A stretch of 49,917 nucleotides of DNA, from NCBI RefSeq assembly GCF_013336795.1, contig NZ_JAAFZT010000023.1, positions 1 through 49,917 of the forward strand, written 5' to 3'. Positions 16,657-25,967 of the stretch are shown here, one piece after another (the stretch's first letter is position 1; each line of letters opens with the position of its first letter). The notes under the pieces are model-generated. The model was not told where the DNA came from. It saw nothing but the letters and a program-made list of their open reading frames with translations, and did not search any database. The position numbers and the translations under genes were made by a program. Source of the stretch: Alteripontixanthobacter muriae. Lineage in GTDB: Bacteria; Pseudomonadota; Alphaproteobacteria; Sphingomonadales; Sphingomonadaceae.

Positions 16657-17820
16657 ATGCCCGTTATCGATATTCCCGAGCCCGATTTCATGGCGGATGA
16701 GGAAATCGCAATCTTCCGCGATGCTGTCGGCAGGTTCTTCGAACAGAAGGCACCGGAAAAGCGGGTGCTGAAATGGCGCGAGGACGGCCAGGTCGAACGG
16801 GAATTCTGGCGCGAAGCGGGGGAAGCGGGCATTCTGGGCGTCTCCGTGCCCGAGGAATATGGTGGCCACGGGGGCGATTTCCGGCACGACATGGTGGTGG
16901 TGGACCAGATCGGCCACAAGGGCGTCGAAGGCTTCGCCGCCAGCCTGCACAATGTCATTATCCTGCCCTACGTCGTGCGTCATGGCACGGAAGAGCAGAA
17001 GCAGCGGTGGCTGCCCCGGCTGGTTTCGGGCGAGCTGGTTTCCGCCATCGCGATGACCGAACCCGGTGTCGGATCGGATCTGCAGAACATCACGACCACC
17101 GCGTTAAAGGATGGCAACGGCTATCGCCTGAACGGCTCGAAAACCTTCATTTCCAACGGTCAGATCGCCGATTTCCTCGTCGTCGTGGCCAAGACCAATC
17201 CCGACGAGGGTGCGAAGGGCATATCGCTGCTGTGTCTGGAAACCGAAGGGCTTGAAGGGTTCGAGCGCGGCAAGAAGCTCGACAAGATCGGGCTGGATGC
17301 GCAGGATACGTCCGAACTGTTCTTCGACGATGTTTTCGTGCCGGCAGACAATGTCCTCGGCGGCGAGGAGGGGCGCGGATTCTATCAGCTGATGGGCGAA
17401 TTGCCGCAGGAACGCCTGCTGATCGCCATGGGCGCGATGGCGACGATCGAGCGCGCGCTGGATGTGACGGCGGAATATGTCAAACAGCGCAAGGCCTTCG
17501 GCAAGACGATCTGGGATTTCCAGAACACCCAGTTCACCCTTGCCGACCTGAAGGCGCGGGGCACGGCGGCCAAGGTCTTCATCAACGATTGCGTCGCGAA
17601 GCTGCTGGACGGCAAACTGGACGTCACCACGGCCAGCATCGCAAAATACTGGCTGACCGAATTGCAGGGCGAAACGGTCGACAAATGCCTGCAGCTGCAC
17701 GGCGGCTGGGGCTATATCAACGACTACCCTATTGCCCGGATGTTCCGTGACAGCCGCATCAGCCGTATCTATGGCGGATCGAACGAGATCATGAAGATGC
17801 TGATCGCGCGCTCCATCTGA
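16657..17820 (+). CDS. Acyl-CoA dehydrogenase, long-chain type (second copy)
   Basis: 387 residues. It resembles mitochondrial LCAD closely in visible motifs: AIAMTEPGVGSDLQNITT, ELPQERLLIA with E252 at the helix-G catalytic position, YVKQRKAFGKTIWDFQNTQ, AKYWLTELQ, LHGGWGYINDYPIARMFRD and YGGSNEIMK, where Gly stands in the MCAD glutamate position. GGAGA precedes ATG 16657. It differs clearly from the first copy (different N-terminus and loop lengths), so the two are paralogues rather than a recent duplication. A MaoC hydratase follows seven bases after the stop. Confidence 0.9.
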   Translation: MPVIDIPEPDFMADEEIAIFRDAVGRFFEQKAPEKRVLKWREDGQVEREFWREAGEAGILGVSVPEEYGGHGGDFRHDMVVVDQIGHKGVEGFAASLHNVIILPYVVRHGTEEQKQRWLPRLVSGELVSAIAMTEPGVGSDLQNITTTALKDGNGYRLNGSKTFISNGQIADFLVVVAKTNPDEGAKGISLLCLETEGLEGFERGKKLDKIGLDAQDTSELFFDDVFVPADNVLGGEEGRGFYQLMGELPQERLLIAMGAMATIERALDVTAEYVKQRKAFGKTIWDFQNTQFTLADLKARGTAAKVFINDCVAKLLDGKLDVTTASIAKYWLTELQGETVDKCLQLHGGWGYINDYPIARMFRDSRISRIYGGSNEIMKMLIARSI

Positions 17821-17826
17821 GCGCGC

Positions 17827-18309
17827 GTGGCAACGGAAATAGAGGCGATTATGGCGGGCAGGTTTTTCGACCAATGGCAGATCGGGCAGCGGATCGAACA
17901 TGAGATCCGCCGGACTGTCACCGAAACTGACAATCTGCTGTTCACCACCATGACTCACAACCCGCAGCCCCTGCATCTGGATGCAGAGGCTGCGGGCGCC
18001 AGCGAATTCGGGCAGATCCTGGTGAACGGCACTTTCACCTTCGCCCTGATGGTGGGCCTCAGCGTCGGCGACACGACGCTGGGCACGCTGGTCGCCAATC
18101 TTGGCTATGACGCGCTGACGATGCCGAAGCCGGTGTTCATCGGCGACACGATGCGGGCGACCAGTGAAGTGACGGCTCTGCGGGAATCGAAATCGCGGCC
18201 AGGTGCAGGTATCGTCACCTTCACCCATGAACTGCTGAACCAGCGGGACGAAGTGGTGTGCCGTTGCACCCGTTCTGCCCTGCTGAAGAAGGCGCCCGCT
18301 GACAGCTAG
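17827..18309 (+). CDS. MaoC-family hydratase/dehydratase
   Basis: 160 residues from GTG 17827 (152 from ATG 17851; both are plausible). A single hot-dog domain whose active-site segment reads LLFTTMTHNPQPLHLDAE. The histidine of the hydratase motif is kept (H50 counted from GTG), but the aspartate of the usual GDxNPxH motif is replaced by asparagine in HNPQPLH, a form I associate with mesaconyl-CoA/beta-methylmalyl-CoA-type hydratases. It is cotranscribed with the preceding acyl-CoA dehydrogenase and probably hydrates the unsaturated acyl-CoA made by it. Confidence 0.82.
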   Translation: MATEIEAIMAGRFFDQWQIGQRIEHEIRRTVTETDNLLFTTMTHNPQPLHLDAEAAGASEFGQILVNGTFTFALMVGLSVGDTTLGTLVANLGYDALTMPKPVFIGDTMRATSEVTALRESKSRPGAGIVTFTHELLNQRDEVVCRCTRSALLKKAPADS

Positions 18310-18316
18310 AGCCGCG

Positions 18317-20845
18317 CTAGAAATCGGGAAGGCGCTGGGTGGCGAAGCCCCATCCGGCGAGTCCCTTGGACGCGGCGCGGTCGGTGAGCCGCTTGGCATC
18401 TCCGATCGTGAAGACATTCGCAGCCTCGAGCTTCTTCAGCTCGCCCCATGACACGGGCACGGCCACCGGCGCGCCTTCGCGGGCGCGGGCCGAATAGGGC
18501 ACCACGGCGGTCGCGCCGCGCTGGTTGCGCAGCCAGTCGATGAAGATCTTACCCTTGCGCTTGGCCTTGCTCATGGTGGCGGTGAAGCGGTCCGGCTCGG
18601 CCACGGATAACGCTTCGGCGAAACGGCGCGAGAAATCCTTGTGCGTATCCCAATCGTGCCCGCCAGCGTCTGCGCCCGGGTTGTCGAGCGGCACGATGAC
18701 ATGCACGCCCTTGCCGCCCGAGAGCATGGCGAAGCTGGTCAGGCCGATATCGGCCAGCTGGTCGTGAATGTCCTTCGCGGCCGATTTGACGTCAGCGAAA
18801 TCGAGGCCTTCGTCGGGGTCGAGGTCGAAGATCATCCGGTCGGGCGCTTCTACCGCCGTCGAAGGGGCGTCCCAGCCGTGGAATTCGATGCTGCCCATCT
18901 GCACGCATTGCAGGATACCGGGCGCATCCTCGAGGTAGAGATAATCCTCGGTTCCGCCGTTCTTCTCGCGAATGGGAACATGATGCACATGCTCGCCAAA
19001 CGATCCACTGTCATGTTTCTGGAAGAAGCACTTCTTTCCCCGGCCCTGCGGGCACCGCACCAGGCTGACGGGGCGCCTGGCTGCGAAGGGCAGCATGAGG
19101 GGAGCGATGGCGGCATAGTAATCCGCTAGTTCGCCTTTGGTCTGGCCGCTTTCGGGAAAGATGACGCGGTCGCGATTGGAGATGACGATCTCTTCCTCGG
19201 CGGCAGGCGCTTCTACGGCGCGCTCCGCCTTGACCTCCGCCGCTTCCTTGTCCTCTCGCAGGCCGAGGAACGAGCCGTGCCGAATGTTCCCATCGGCAGT
19301 GAATTCGGCGAAGCCTACTTCGGCCACGAGGCGCGGGGTCAGCCAGGTCACGCCGCGCTTCTGCGCCTTGTCAGCCTCGACCGTGGGCGTCTTGCGTTCC
19401 AGGCGGCGCATCTTGCCCGCGAGCATCTCCAGATCGTCCGCCGTGTACCCCGTGCCGACGCGCCCCCTGTAGACCAGTTCGTCGCCTTCGTGCTGCGCCA
19501 TCACCAGCGAGGCGAAAGGGCGCCCCTTCGCGCTGGACTTCGTGTATCCAACGATAACGAATTCCTGCCGCCGGGTGCATTTCACTTTCACCCATGCCTT
19601 GCTGCGAGCGTGCCGATATTTGGCGTCGATCTTCTTGGAGATGATGCCTTCCTGCCCGGCGTCGCACATGGTCTTGAGTAGCTTCTCGCCCGCACCGATG
19701 ACATGTTCGGCCACATGCAGGGGCGGGGCGGCCTCGGCCAGCAACGCCTCCAGCCTTTCCTTGCGTTCGATATTCGGCTCGTCCGCCAGATCCTGGCCAT
19801 CTACCTCCAACAGGTCGAAGGCGTGGAAGGAAAGCGCGTCCTCTGCGGTTTGCGAGCCGTGTCCACGCTTCAGGACCGATTGCAGGGCCGAGAAATCGGG
19901 ATTGCCATAGGGTCCATAGGCGACGATCTCGCCGTCGATCAGGCAGGGCGGGAGACCGAGAGCGGCGAATTCATCCACCAGCGGAGCGAATTTGTCGGTC
20001 CAGTCCTTGCCGCTGCGGGTGAAAATTGTGACCTTGTCACCGGCGATCGCCACCATGGCGCGGTAGCCGTCGAATTTGATCTCGTGCATCCAGCCATTGC
20101 TGGCGGGCACATTGTCGACCAGCGTCGCGAGTTGCGGCTTGCGGAACTCCGGCGGCTTGCCGGACTTTGCCGCGGTTTTCTTCCTCACGCCCCTGTTTGC
20201 GGATTTCGCAGGCGCTTTGGCCTTCATCTTTGCGGCGACATTGTCCACCTCCTTGCCGCTGGCGATTTCGGCCATTGTCCGTCCGGTCGAGATACTGGTC
20301 AGACCATGCTGGACCAGTCCGTCACCCGCTTCGGCGAATTCGTCTTGCAACTTGCGCAGCAGCCAGTTTTCACGCTTCTCGTTACCCCGTGGCTTGAGGC
20401 GGATCAGCAGCCATTCGCCCTTCATCCTTTCACCATCAAGGGTGAAATGCAGGTGACCGTCTTCGAGGTCGCTCGCCTTCTTGCCCTTGATCGGCGCCCA
20501 ATGGCCACGGTCCCACAGCATCACCGTGCCGCCGCCATATTCGGCCTTGGGAATGGTGCCTTCGAATGTCGCATAGGCAAGCGGATGGTCTTCGGTACGC
20601 ACCGCCAGCCGCTTGATGTCGGGATCGGGCGAGGGGCCCTTGGTCACGGCCCAGCTTTTCAGCACACCGTCCACTTCCAGCCGCAAATCCCAGTGAAGGC
20701 GGGTCGCATCATGTTTCTGTACCATGAAGATGTTGCCGCTTTTACTGCTCTCCACCTTGCCTGCTGGTTCGGCGGTCAGCTTGAAGTCGCGCTTGGCGTC
20801 GTAAGTGCCTAGCGACCCTCTGCTGGCAGAGGATTTCTTCGCCAC
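18317..20845 (-). CDS. ligD: Multidomain DNA ligase D (non-homologous end joining)
   Basis: 842 residues in the Pseudomonas order: an N-terminal 3'-phosphoesterase (residues about 30-190, HDATRLHWDLRLE), a central ATP-dependent ligase with the lysine nucleophile K257 in HEIKFDGYR, and a C-terminal primase-polymerase (from about 560, FDLDPDEGLDF with the metal aspartates and SGGKGVHVIVPL). A lysine/alanine-rich linker near 205-235 joins the first two. It uses a GTG start placed one base after the TGA of ku, so the two are translationally linked. It repairs double-strand breaks together with Ku, mainly in non-growing cells. Confidence 0.95.
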   Translation of the reverse strand: MAKKSSASRGSLGTYDAKRDFKLTAEPAGKVESSKSGNIFMVQKHDATRLHWDLRLEVDGVLKSWAVTKGPSPDPDIKRLAVRTEDHPLAYATFEGTIPKAEYGGGTVMLWDRGHWAPIKGKKASDLEDGHLHFTLDGERMKGEWLLIRLKPRGNEKRENWLLRKLQDEFAEAGDGLVQHGLTSISTGRTMAEIASGKEVDNVAAKMKAKAPAKSANRGVRKKTAAKSGKPPEFRKPQLATLVDNVPASNGWMHEIKFDGYRAMVAIAGDKVTIFTRSGKDWTDKFAPLVDEFAALGLPPCLIDGEIVAYGPYGNPDFSALQSVLKRGHGSQTAEDALSFHAFDLLEVDGQDLADEPNIERKERLEALLAEAAPPLHVAEHVIGAGEKLLKTMCDAGQEGIISKKIDAKYRHARSKAWVKVKCTRRQEFVIVGYTKSSAKGRPFASLVMAQHEGDELVYRGRVGTGYTADDLEMLAGKMRRLERKTPTVEADKAQKRGVTWLTPRLVAEVGFAEFTADGNIRHGSFLGLREDKEAAEVKAERAVEAPAAEEEIVISNRDRVIFPESGQTKGELADYYAAIAPLMLPFAARRPVSLVRCPQGRGKKCFFQKHDSGSFGEHVHHVPIREKNGGTEDYLYLEDAPGILQCVQMGSIEFHGWDAPSTAVEAPDRMIFDLDPDEGLDFADVKSAAKDIHDQLADIGLTSFAMLSGGKGVHVIVPLDNPGADAGGHDWDTHKDFSRRFAEALSVAEPDRFTATMSKAKRKGKIFIDWLRNQRGATAVVPYSARAREGAPVAVPVSWGELKKLEAANVFTIGDAKRLTDRAASKGLAGWGFATQRLPDF

Positions 20846-20846
20846 C

Positions 20847-21689
20847 TCAAGCGCTCCTCTTCTTTGTCGCCGGTTTTCGGGCAGGCTTGTCGGCCTTCTC
20901 CTCGCTTACCGATTTCTTCAGCGCCGCCATCAGGTCGATGACGTTGCCGCCAGTTTCACCGGCAGGCTCCTCGACATCCACGATGCGCGCCTTGCCGCCT
21001 TTCGCCTTGGCCTTGCGGTCGATCAGCTTGCGCAGGGCTTCGGTGTAATGATCTTCGAAGGCATCCGCCTCGAACGGTGCGCTTCGCTGATCGATCAGGG
21101 TTGTCGCCAGATCCAGCAGGTCCTTCTTCGGTTTGGCTTCGGGTATCTCTTCGAAGAAGGTCTGACCCGCGCGGACCTCGTCGGCATAGCGCAAGACCTC
21201 CAGCAACAATCCCTTGCCGCAGGGCTTCAGCGCGACCAGCTTCTCGCTCCCGCGCACGGATAGCTGACCGAGTGCTACCTTCTTCGCCTTGCGCAAGGCT
21301 TCGCGCAGGACGATGAAAGCTTCCTCCGCCAGATTGTCGGACGGGACTACGTAGTAAGGTTTCTCGAAATAGAGCGGGTCGATTTCGCAGGCATCGACGA
21401 ATTGCACGAGTTCCAGCGTCTTGCGGCTCTCGATCTTGACCGAGTCGAAATCCTCATCGTCAAGCAGGACGTAATTGCCCTTCGAAATCTCGTACCCCTT
21501 GATGATCTCTTCCCGGTCGACGGGGCCAATGCCTTCGACGGTCTTTTCATAGGAGATGCGCTTGCCCGAAGGTTCGTGAATCTGATTGAAGCGTAAGCGG
21601 GCGCCGGATTTCGTGGCGCTGTAAATTTCCACGGGAATCGAAACCAGCGCCAGCCTGATCTGCCCCTGCCAATATGCCCTTGCGGCCAT
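20847..21689 (-). CDS. ku: Ku DNA end-binding protein
   Basis: 280 residues; bacterial Ku homodimer that binds broken DNA ends and recruits LigD. The Ku core is plain: YWQGQIRLALVSIPVEIYSA, ISYEKTVEGIGPVDREEIIKGYE, YVLLDDEDFDSVKIESRKTLEL, YYVVPSDNLAEEAFIVLREAL and ARIVDVEEP. The C-terminus is a basic tail (ADKPARKPATKKRSA) typical of Ku proteins that thread along DNA. ATG 21689 is selected because GGGAGAC precedes it and MAARAYW is the family's usual beginning. First gene of the ku-ligD pair; divergent from ftsH. Confidence 0.95.
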   Translation of the reverse strand: MAARAYWQGQIRLALVSIPVEIYSATKSGARLRFNQIHEPSGKRISYEKTVEGIGPVDREEIIKGYEISKGNYVLLDDEDFDSVKIESRKTLELVQFVDACEIDPLYFEKPYYVVPSDNLAEEAFIVLREALRKAKKVALGQLSVRGSEKLVALKPCGKGLLLEVLRYADEVRAGQTFFEEIPEAKPKKDLLDLATTLIDQRSAPFEADAFEDHYTEALRKLIDRKAKAKGGKARIVDVEEPAGETGGNVIDLMAALKKSVSEEKADKPARKPATKKRSA

Positions 21690-21807
21690 GTGTCTGTCTC
21701 CCGATGATATTTCGGCATCCTGCCTCATCTGAAACAGCGTTTGCCGCAGCATTTGGTTTCAGCGCGCCAACAGGGCCGAAGTACCTCACGGCGAGGTGCG
21801 TGTTATC

Positions 21808-21835
21808 TTGCCATTCACCCGGCACGACCTACATA
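21808..21835 (+). promoter_or_regulatory. Candidate ftsH promoter
   Basis: TTGCCA (21808-21813), 16 bases, then TACATA (21830-21835) resembles a sigma-70 promoter. The broader reading CTTG...CCTACATAT also resembles alphaproteobacterial RpoH (heat shock) promoters, as expected for ftsH. Transcription would start near 21842, about 20 bases before the ATG. Confidence 0.35.
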
Positions 21836-21863
21836 TCCTCAGGTACGAAAGGATCATGCTTCG

Positions 21864-23828
<1,965 letters not shown>

Positions 23829-23856
23829 TTGTGGGCCTCCAAATCGGCGATAGAAC

Positions 23857-23888
23857 GGCCCCGGCGATGCAAATCTCCGGGGTCTTTT
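23857..23888 (+). terminator. Rho-independent terminator of ftsH
   Basis: GGCCCCGG (23857-23864) pairs with CCGGGGTC (23877-23884, one G-T wobble) and is followed by TTTTCTTT. It lies 28 bases after the ftsH stop. Confidence 0.75.
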
Positions 23889-23915
23889 CTTTGCCCAACA
23901 CGCATCAGCGGAGCG

Positions 23916-23940
23916 GGAACAGTCCGTGAACACAGGGGTT
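23916..23940 (+). promoter_or_regulatory. EcfG-type promoter upstream of the DUF3072 gene
   Basis: GGAAC (23916-23920), 17 bases, then GTT (23938-23940) fits the alphaproteobacterial general-stress consensus. It sits just after the ftsH terminator and 22 bases before the ATG at 23963, giving a short leader that still contains AAAGGAG. Confidence 0.55.
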
Positions 23941-23962
23941 GTATGGACAAAGGAGAATTGCG

Positions 23963-24196
23963 ATGAGTTCCACCACGCCGAGCGAGAACCCGAAGTCCGA
24001 TCCGGTGTCCAATGCGGAGAAAAACCCCGACAACTGGACCACCGGTGACGAGAAGATGACCGGCGCACAGGCCAGCTATCTGAAAACCTTATGCGAGGAA
24101 GCCGGGCAGCCTGAGAAATATGATAATGAATTGTCGAAAGCCGACGCTTCGAAGATGATTGATGCGCTTCAGGAAGAGACCGGGCGAGGCCAGTAG
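23963..24196 (+). CDS. Small DUF3072 protein
   Basis: 77 residues. The central segment NPDNWTTGDEKMTGAQASYLKTLCEEAGQP is the DUF3072 signature; the rest is polar and probably flexible (SSTTPSENPKSD at the start, MIDALQEETGRGQ at the end). No signal peptide or membrane segment, so cytoplasmic. Function is unknown. AAAGGAG eight bases before ATG 23963 fixes the start. Its own EcfG-type promoter and a strong downstream terminator make it a single-gene unit, probably part of the general stress response. Confidence 0.85.
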   Translation: MSSTTPSENPKSDPVSNAEKNPDNWTTGDEKMTGAQASYLKTLCEEAGQPEKYDNELSKADASKMIDALQEETGRGQ

Positions 24197-24231
24197 GCCT
24201 GTCGTAAACTGTTTTGAGTAGCAGATACGAA

Positions 24232-24264
24232 AAAGGCCGCTCTTCCAAAGGAGGAGCGGCCTTT
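24232..24264. terminator. Bidirectional terminator between DUF3072 gene and rpoZ
   Basis: AAAGGCCGCTC (24232-24242) pairs perfectly with GAGCGGCCTTT (24254-24264) around an 11-base loop. A/T tracts at both ends suit termination of both converging transcripts. Confidence 0.85.
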
Positions 24265-24283
24265 CCTGTCAGGACAAAAGATA

Positions 24284-24628
24284 TTAGCCCTCGTAATCGG
24301 ATCCGACAGAGGTCGAGCGTGCCGGCGCAGATGCGGTGATCCGCAGCGCTTCGGCGGACTGGCTCAGCGAACCGATTTCGTCGGCTTCATCCTCGTCATC
24401 GGGCAAGATGCGCTGCAGGCCCGTAATAACGCTTTCGTTCAGTTCCTTCGGCTTCACGGTCTGTTCGGCGATTTCGCGAAGCGCCACGACCGGGTTCTTG
24501 TCCCGATCACGGTCGAGGGTCAGTTCGGCACCGCCGGAAATCTCCCGCGCGCGCTGGGCTGCCAGCAGCACGAGATCGAAACGGTTGGGGATCTTGTCGA
24601 CACAATCTTCGACGGTAACGCGCGCCAT
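24284..24628 (-). CDS. rpoZ: RNA polymerase omega subunit
   Basis: 114 residues. [33 protein letters not shown] is the standard omega N-terminus, followed by [16 protein letters not shown]. It assists assembly of core polymerase by binding beta prime. The C-terminal third is acidic ([12 protein letters not shown]), then low-complexity, as usual in alphaproteobacteria. GGAG lies just before ATG 24628. It stands alone on the minus strand here, with no spoT/relA gene in the visible flank. Confidence 0.95.
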   Translation of the reverse strand: MARVTVEDCVDKIPNRFDLVLLAAQRAREISGGAELTLDRDRDKNPVVALREIAEQTVKPKELNESVITGLQRILPDDEDEADEIGSLSQSAEALRITASAPARSTSVGSDYEG

Positions 24629-24747
24629 ATGGCACTCCAGATAACGGATATTTCGAGAAAGTCCGCGACCTATTCGGAAGACCCGCGAAAGTCAACAAAT
24701 TTACCGAGGCTTGCAGGACCACGCCAGCCGGTCCAGAGGTGATCCGC

Positions 24748-25953
24748 ATGACGGGGCAGAACATTCACGCGGCGGACGACCGGGAGGCGGAAGCGGCAGG
24801 CACGGCCTATCGCGATCCGGAGCCTTTCGCCCTGACAGCGCAGGGGCATGAACTGACCTTCTACCCCGGCGGGCAGGGCCGCCTGGATTGCCTGATCCGC
24901 CTGATCGACGAAGCCCGGCAGTCGATCCGCATGTGCTTCTACATATTCGCCGAAGACGACACGGGCCGCCTGGTGCGCGAGGCACTCACCCGCGCGGCTG
25001 CACGCGGCGTGCGCTGCACGCTGGTAGTGGATTGCTTCGGGTCCGAAGCCGAAGAGGATTTCTTCAAGCCCTTCACTGCGGCAGGTGGCACGCAATGCAA
25101 GTTCAGCTCGCGATGGACGCATCGCTATTTGATACGCAATCACCAGAAGATCGTGGTGGTGGACGATCAGACCGGCATGATCGGCGGCTTCAACATACAG
25201 GATGATTATTTCGCCCTGCCGCAGGAAAATGGCTGGAGCGACCTTGGCATCGTCATCGAAGGTCCTGTTGTCACCGATCTGGTGACATGGTTCGACAAGC
25301 TGGCCGCGTGGACTGAAGACCCGCAGGCCAAATGGCAGGCCATACGGCGGATCATCAAGGGCTGGGAGCCGGGCGACGGGCCTGTTCGCCTGCTGGTCGG
25401 CGGGCCGACCAAGGGTCTTTCGAGTTGGGCCGCCATTGTCGGGCGGGACCTTGCCTGCAGCCGCAGACTCGACATGGCCATGGCCTATTTTTCGCCGCCC
25501 AAGCGGCTGCTGCGGCGTGTTGGACGGATCGCCAGGGACGGTGAGGCGCGCCTCGTGCTCGCCGGAAAGTCGGACAATGCCGCGACCATAGGCGCGACGC
25601 GGCTGTTGAATTCCTATCTGCTGAAAAAAGACGCCCAAATCTGGGAGTTCGATGCCTGTAAATTGCATACCAAGCTGATCGTGCTGGACGATGCCGTCTA
25701 TATCGGCAGCGCGAATTTCGACATGCGCAGCCTGTATCTCAATCTGGAGTTGATGCTACGGATAGAGGATGCCTCCCTGGCCGCCAGGATGCGTGAGTTT
25801 GTCGAATGGCAGATGAAGGGCGCACGGAAAATCACGCCGAAACTGCATGCGGAGCGCGCGACTGTGTGGAACCGCTTTCGCTGGGGCCTCAGCTGGCTGC
25901 TGGTCTCGGTTCTGGATTACACGGTATCAAGACGGCTGAACCTCGGCCTCTGA
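24748..25953 (+). CDS. Phospholipase D-family protein, probable cardiolipin synthase
   Basis: 401 residues with two HKD motifs: HQKIVVVDD (H132, K134, D139) followed by GGFNI, and HTKLIVLDD (H307, K309, D314) followed by GSANFD. Both active-site halves are complete. The layout (no N-terminal membrane segments, a hydrophobic stretch LSWLLVSVLDYTV near the C-terminus) resembles ClsB-type cardiolipin synthases, which join phosphatidyl groups at the inner membrane. GAGGTGA five bases upstream supports ATG 24748 over GTG 24739. It runs divergent from rpoZ. Confidence 0.85.
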   Translation: MTGQNIHAADDREAEAAGTAYRDPEPFALTAQGHELTFYPGGQGRLDCLIRLIDEARQSIRMCFYIFAEDDTGRLVREALTRAAARGVRCTLVVDCFGSEAEEDFFKPFTAAGGTQCKFSSRWTHRYLIRNHQKIVVVDDQTGMIGGFNIQDDYFALPQENGWSDLGIVIEGPVVTDLVTWFDKLAAWTEDPQAKWQAIRRIIKGWEPGDGPVRLLVGGPTKGLSSWAAIVGRDLACSRRLDMAMAYFSPPKRLLRRVGRIARDGEARLVLAGKSDNAATIGATRLLNSYLLKKDAQIWEFDACKLHTKLIVLDDAVYIGSANFDMRSLYLNLELMLRIEDASLAARMREFVEWQMKGARKITPKLHAERATVWNRFRWGLSWLLVSVLDYTVSRRLNLGL

Positions 25954-25967
25954 CGCATAAGACAGGC

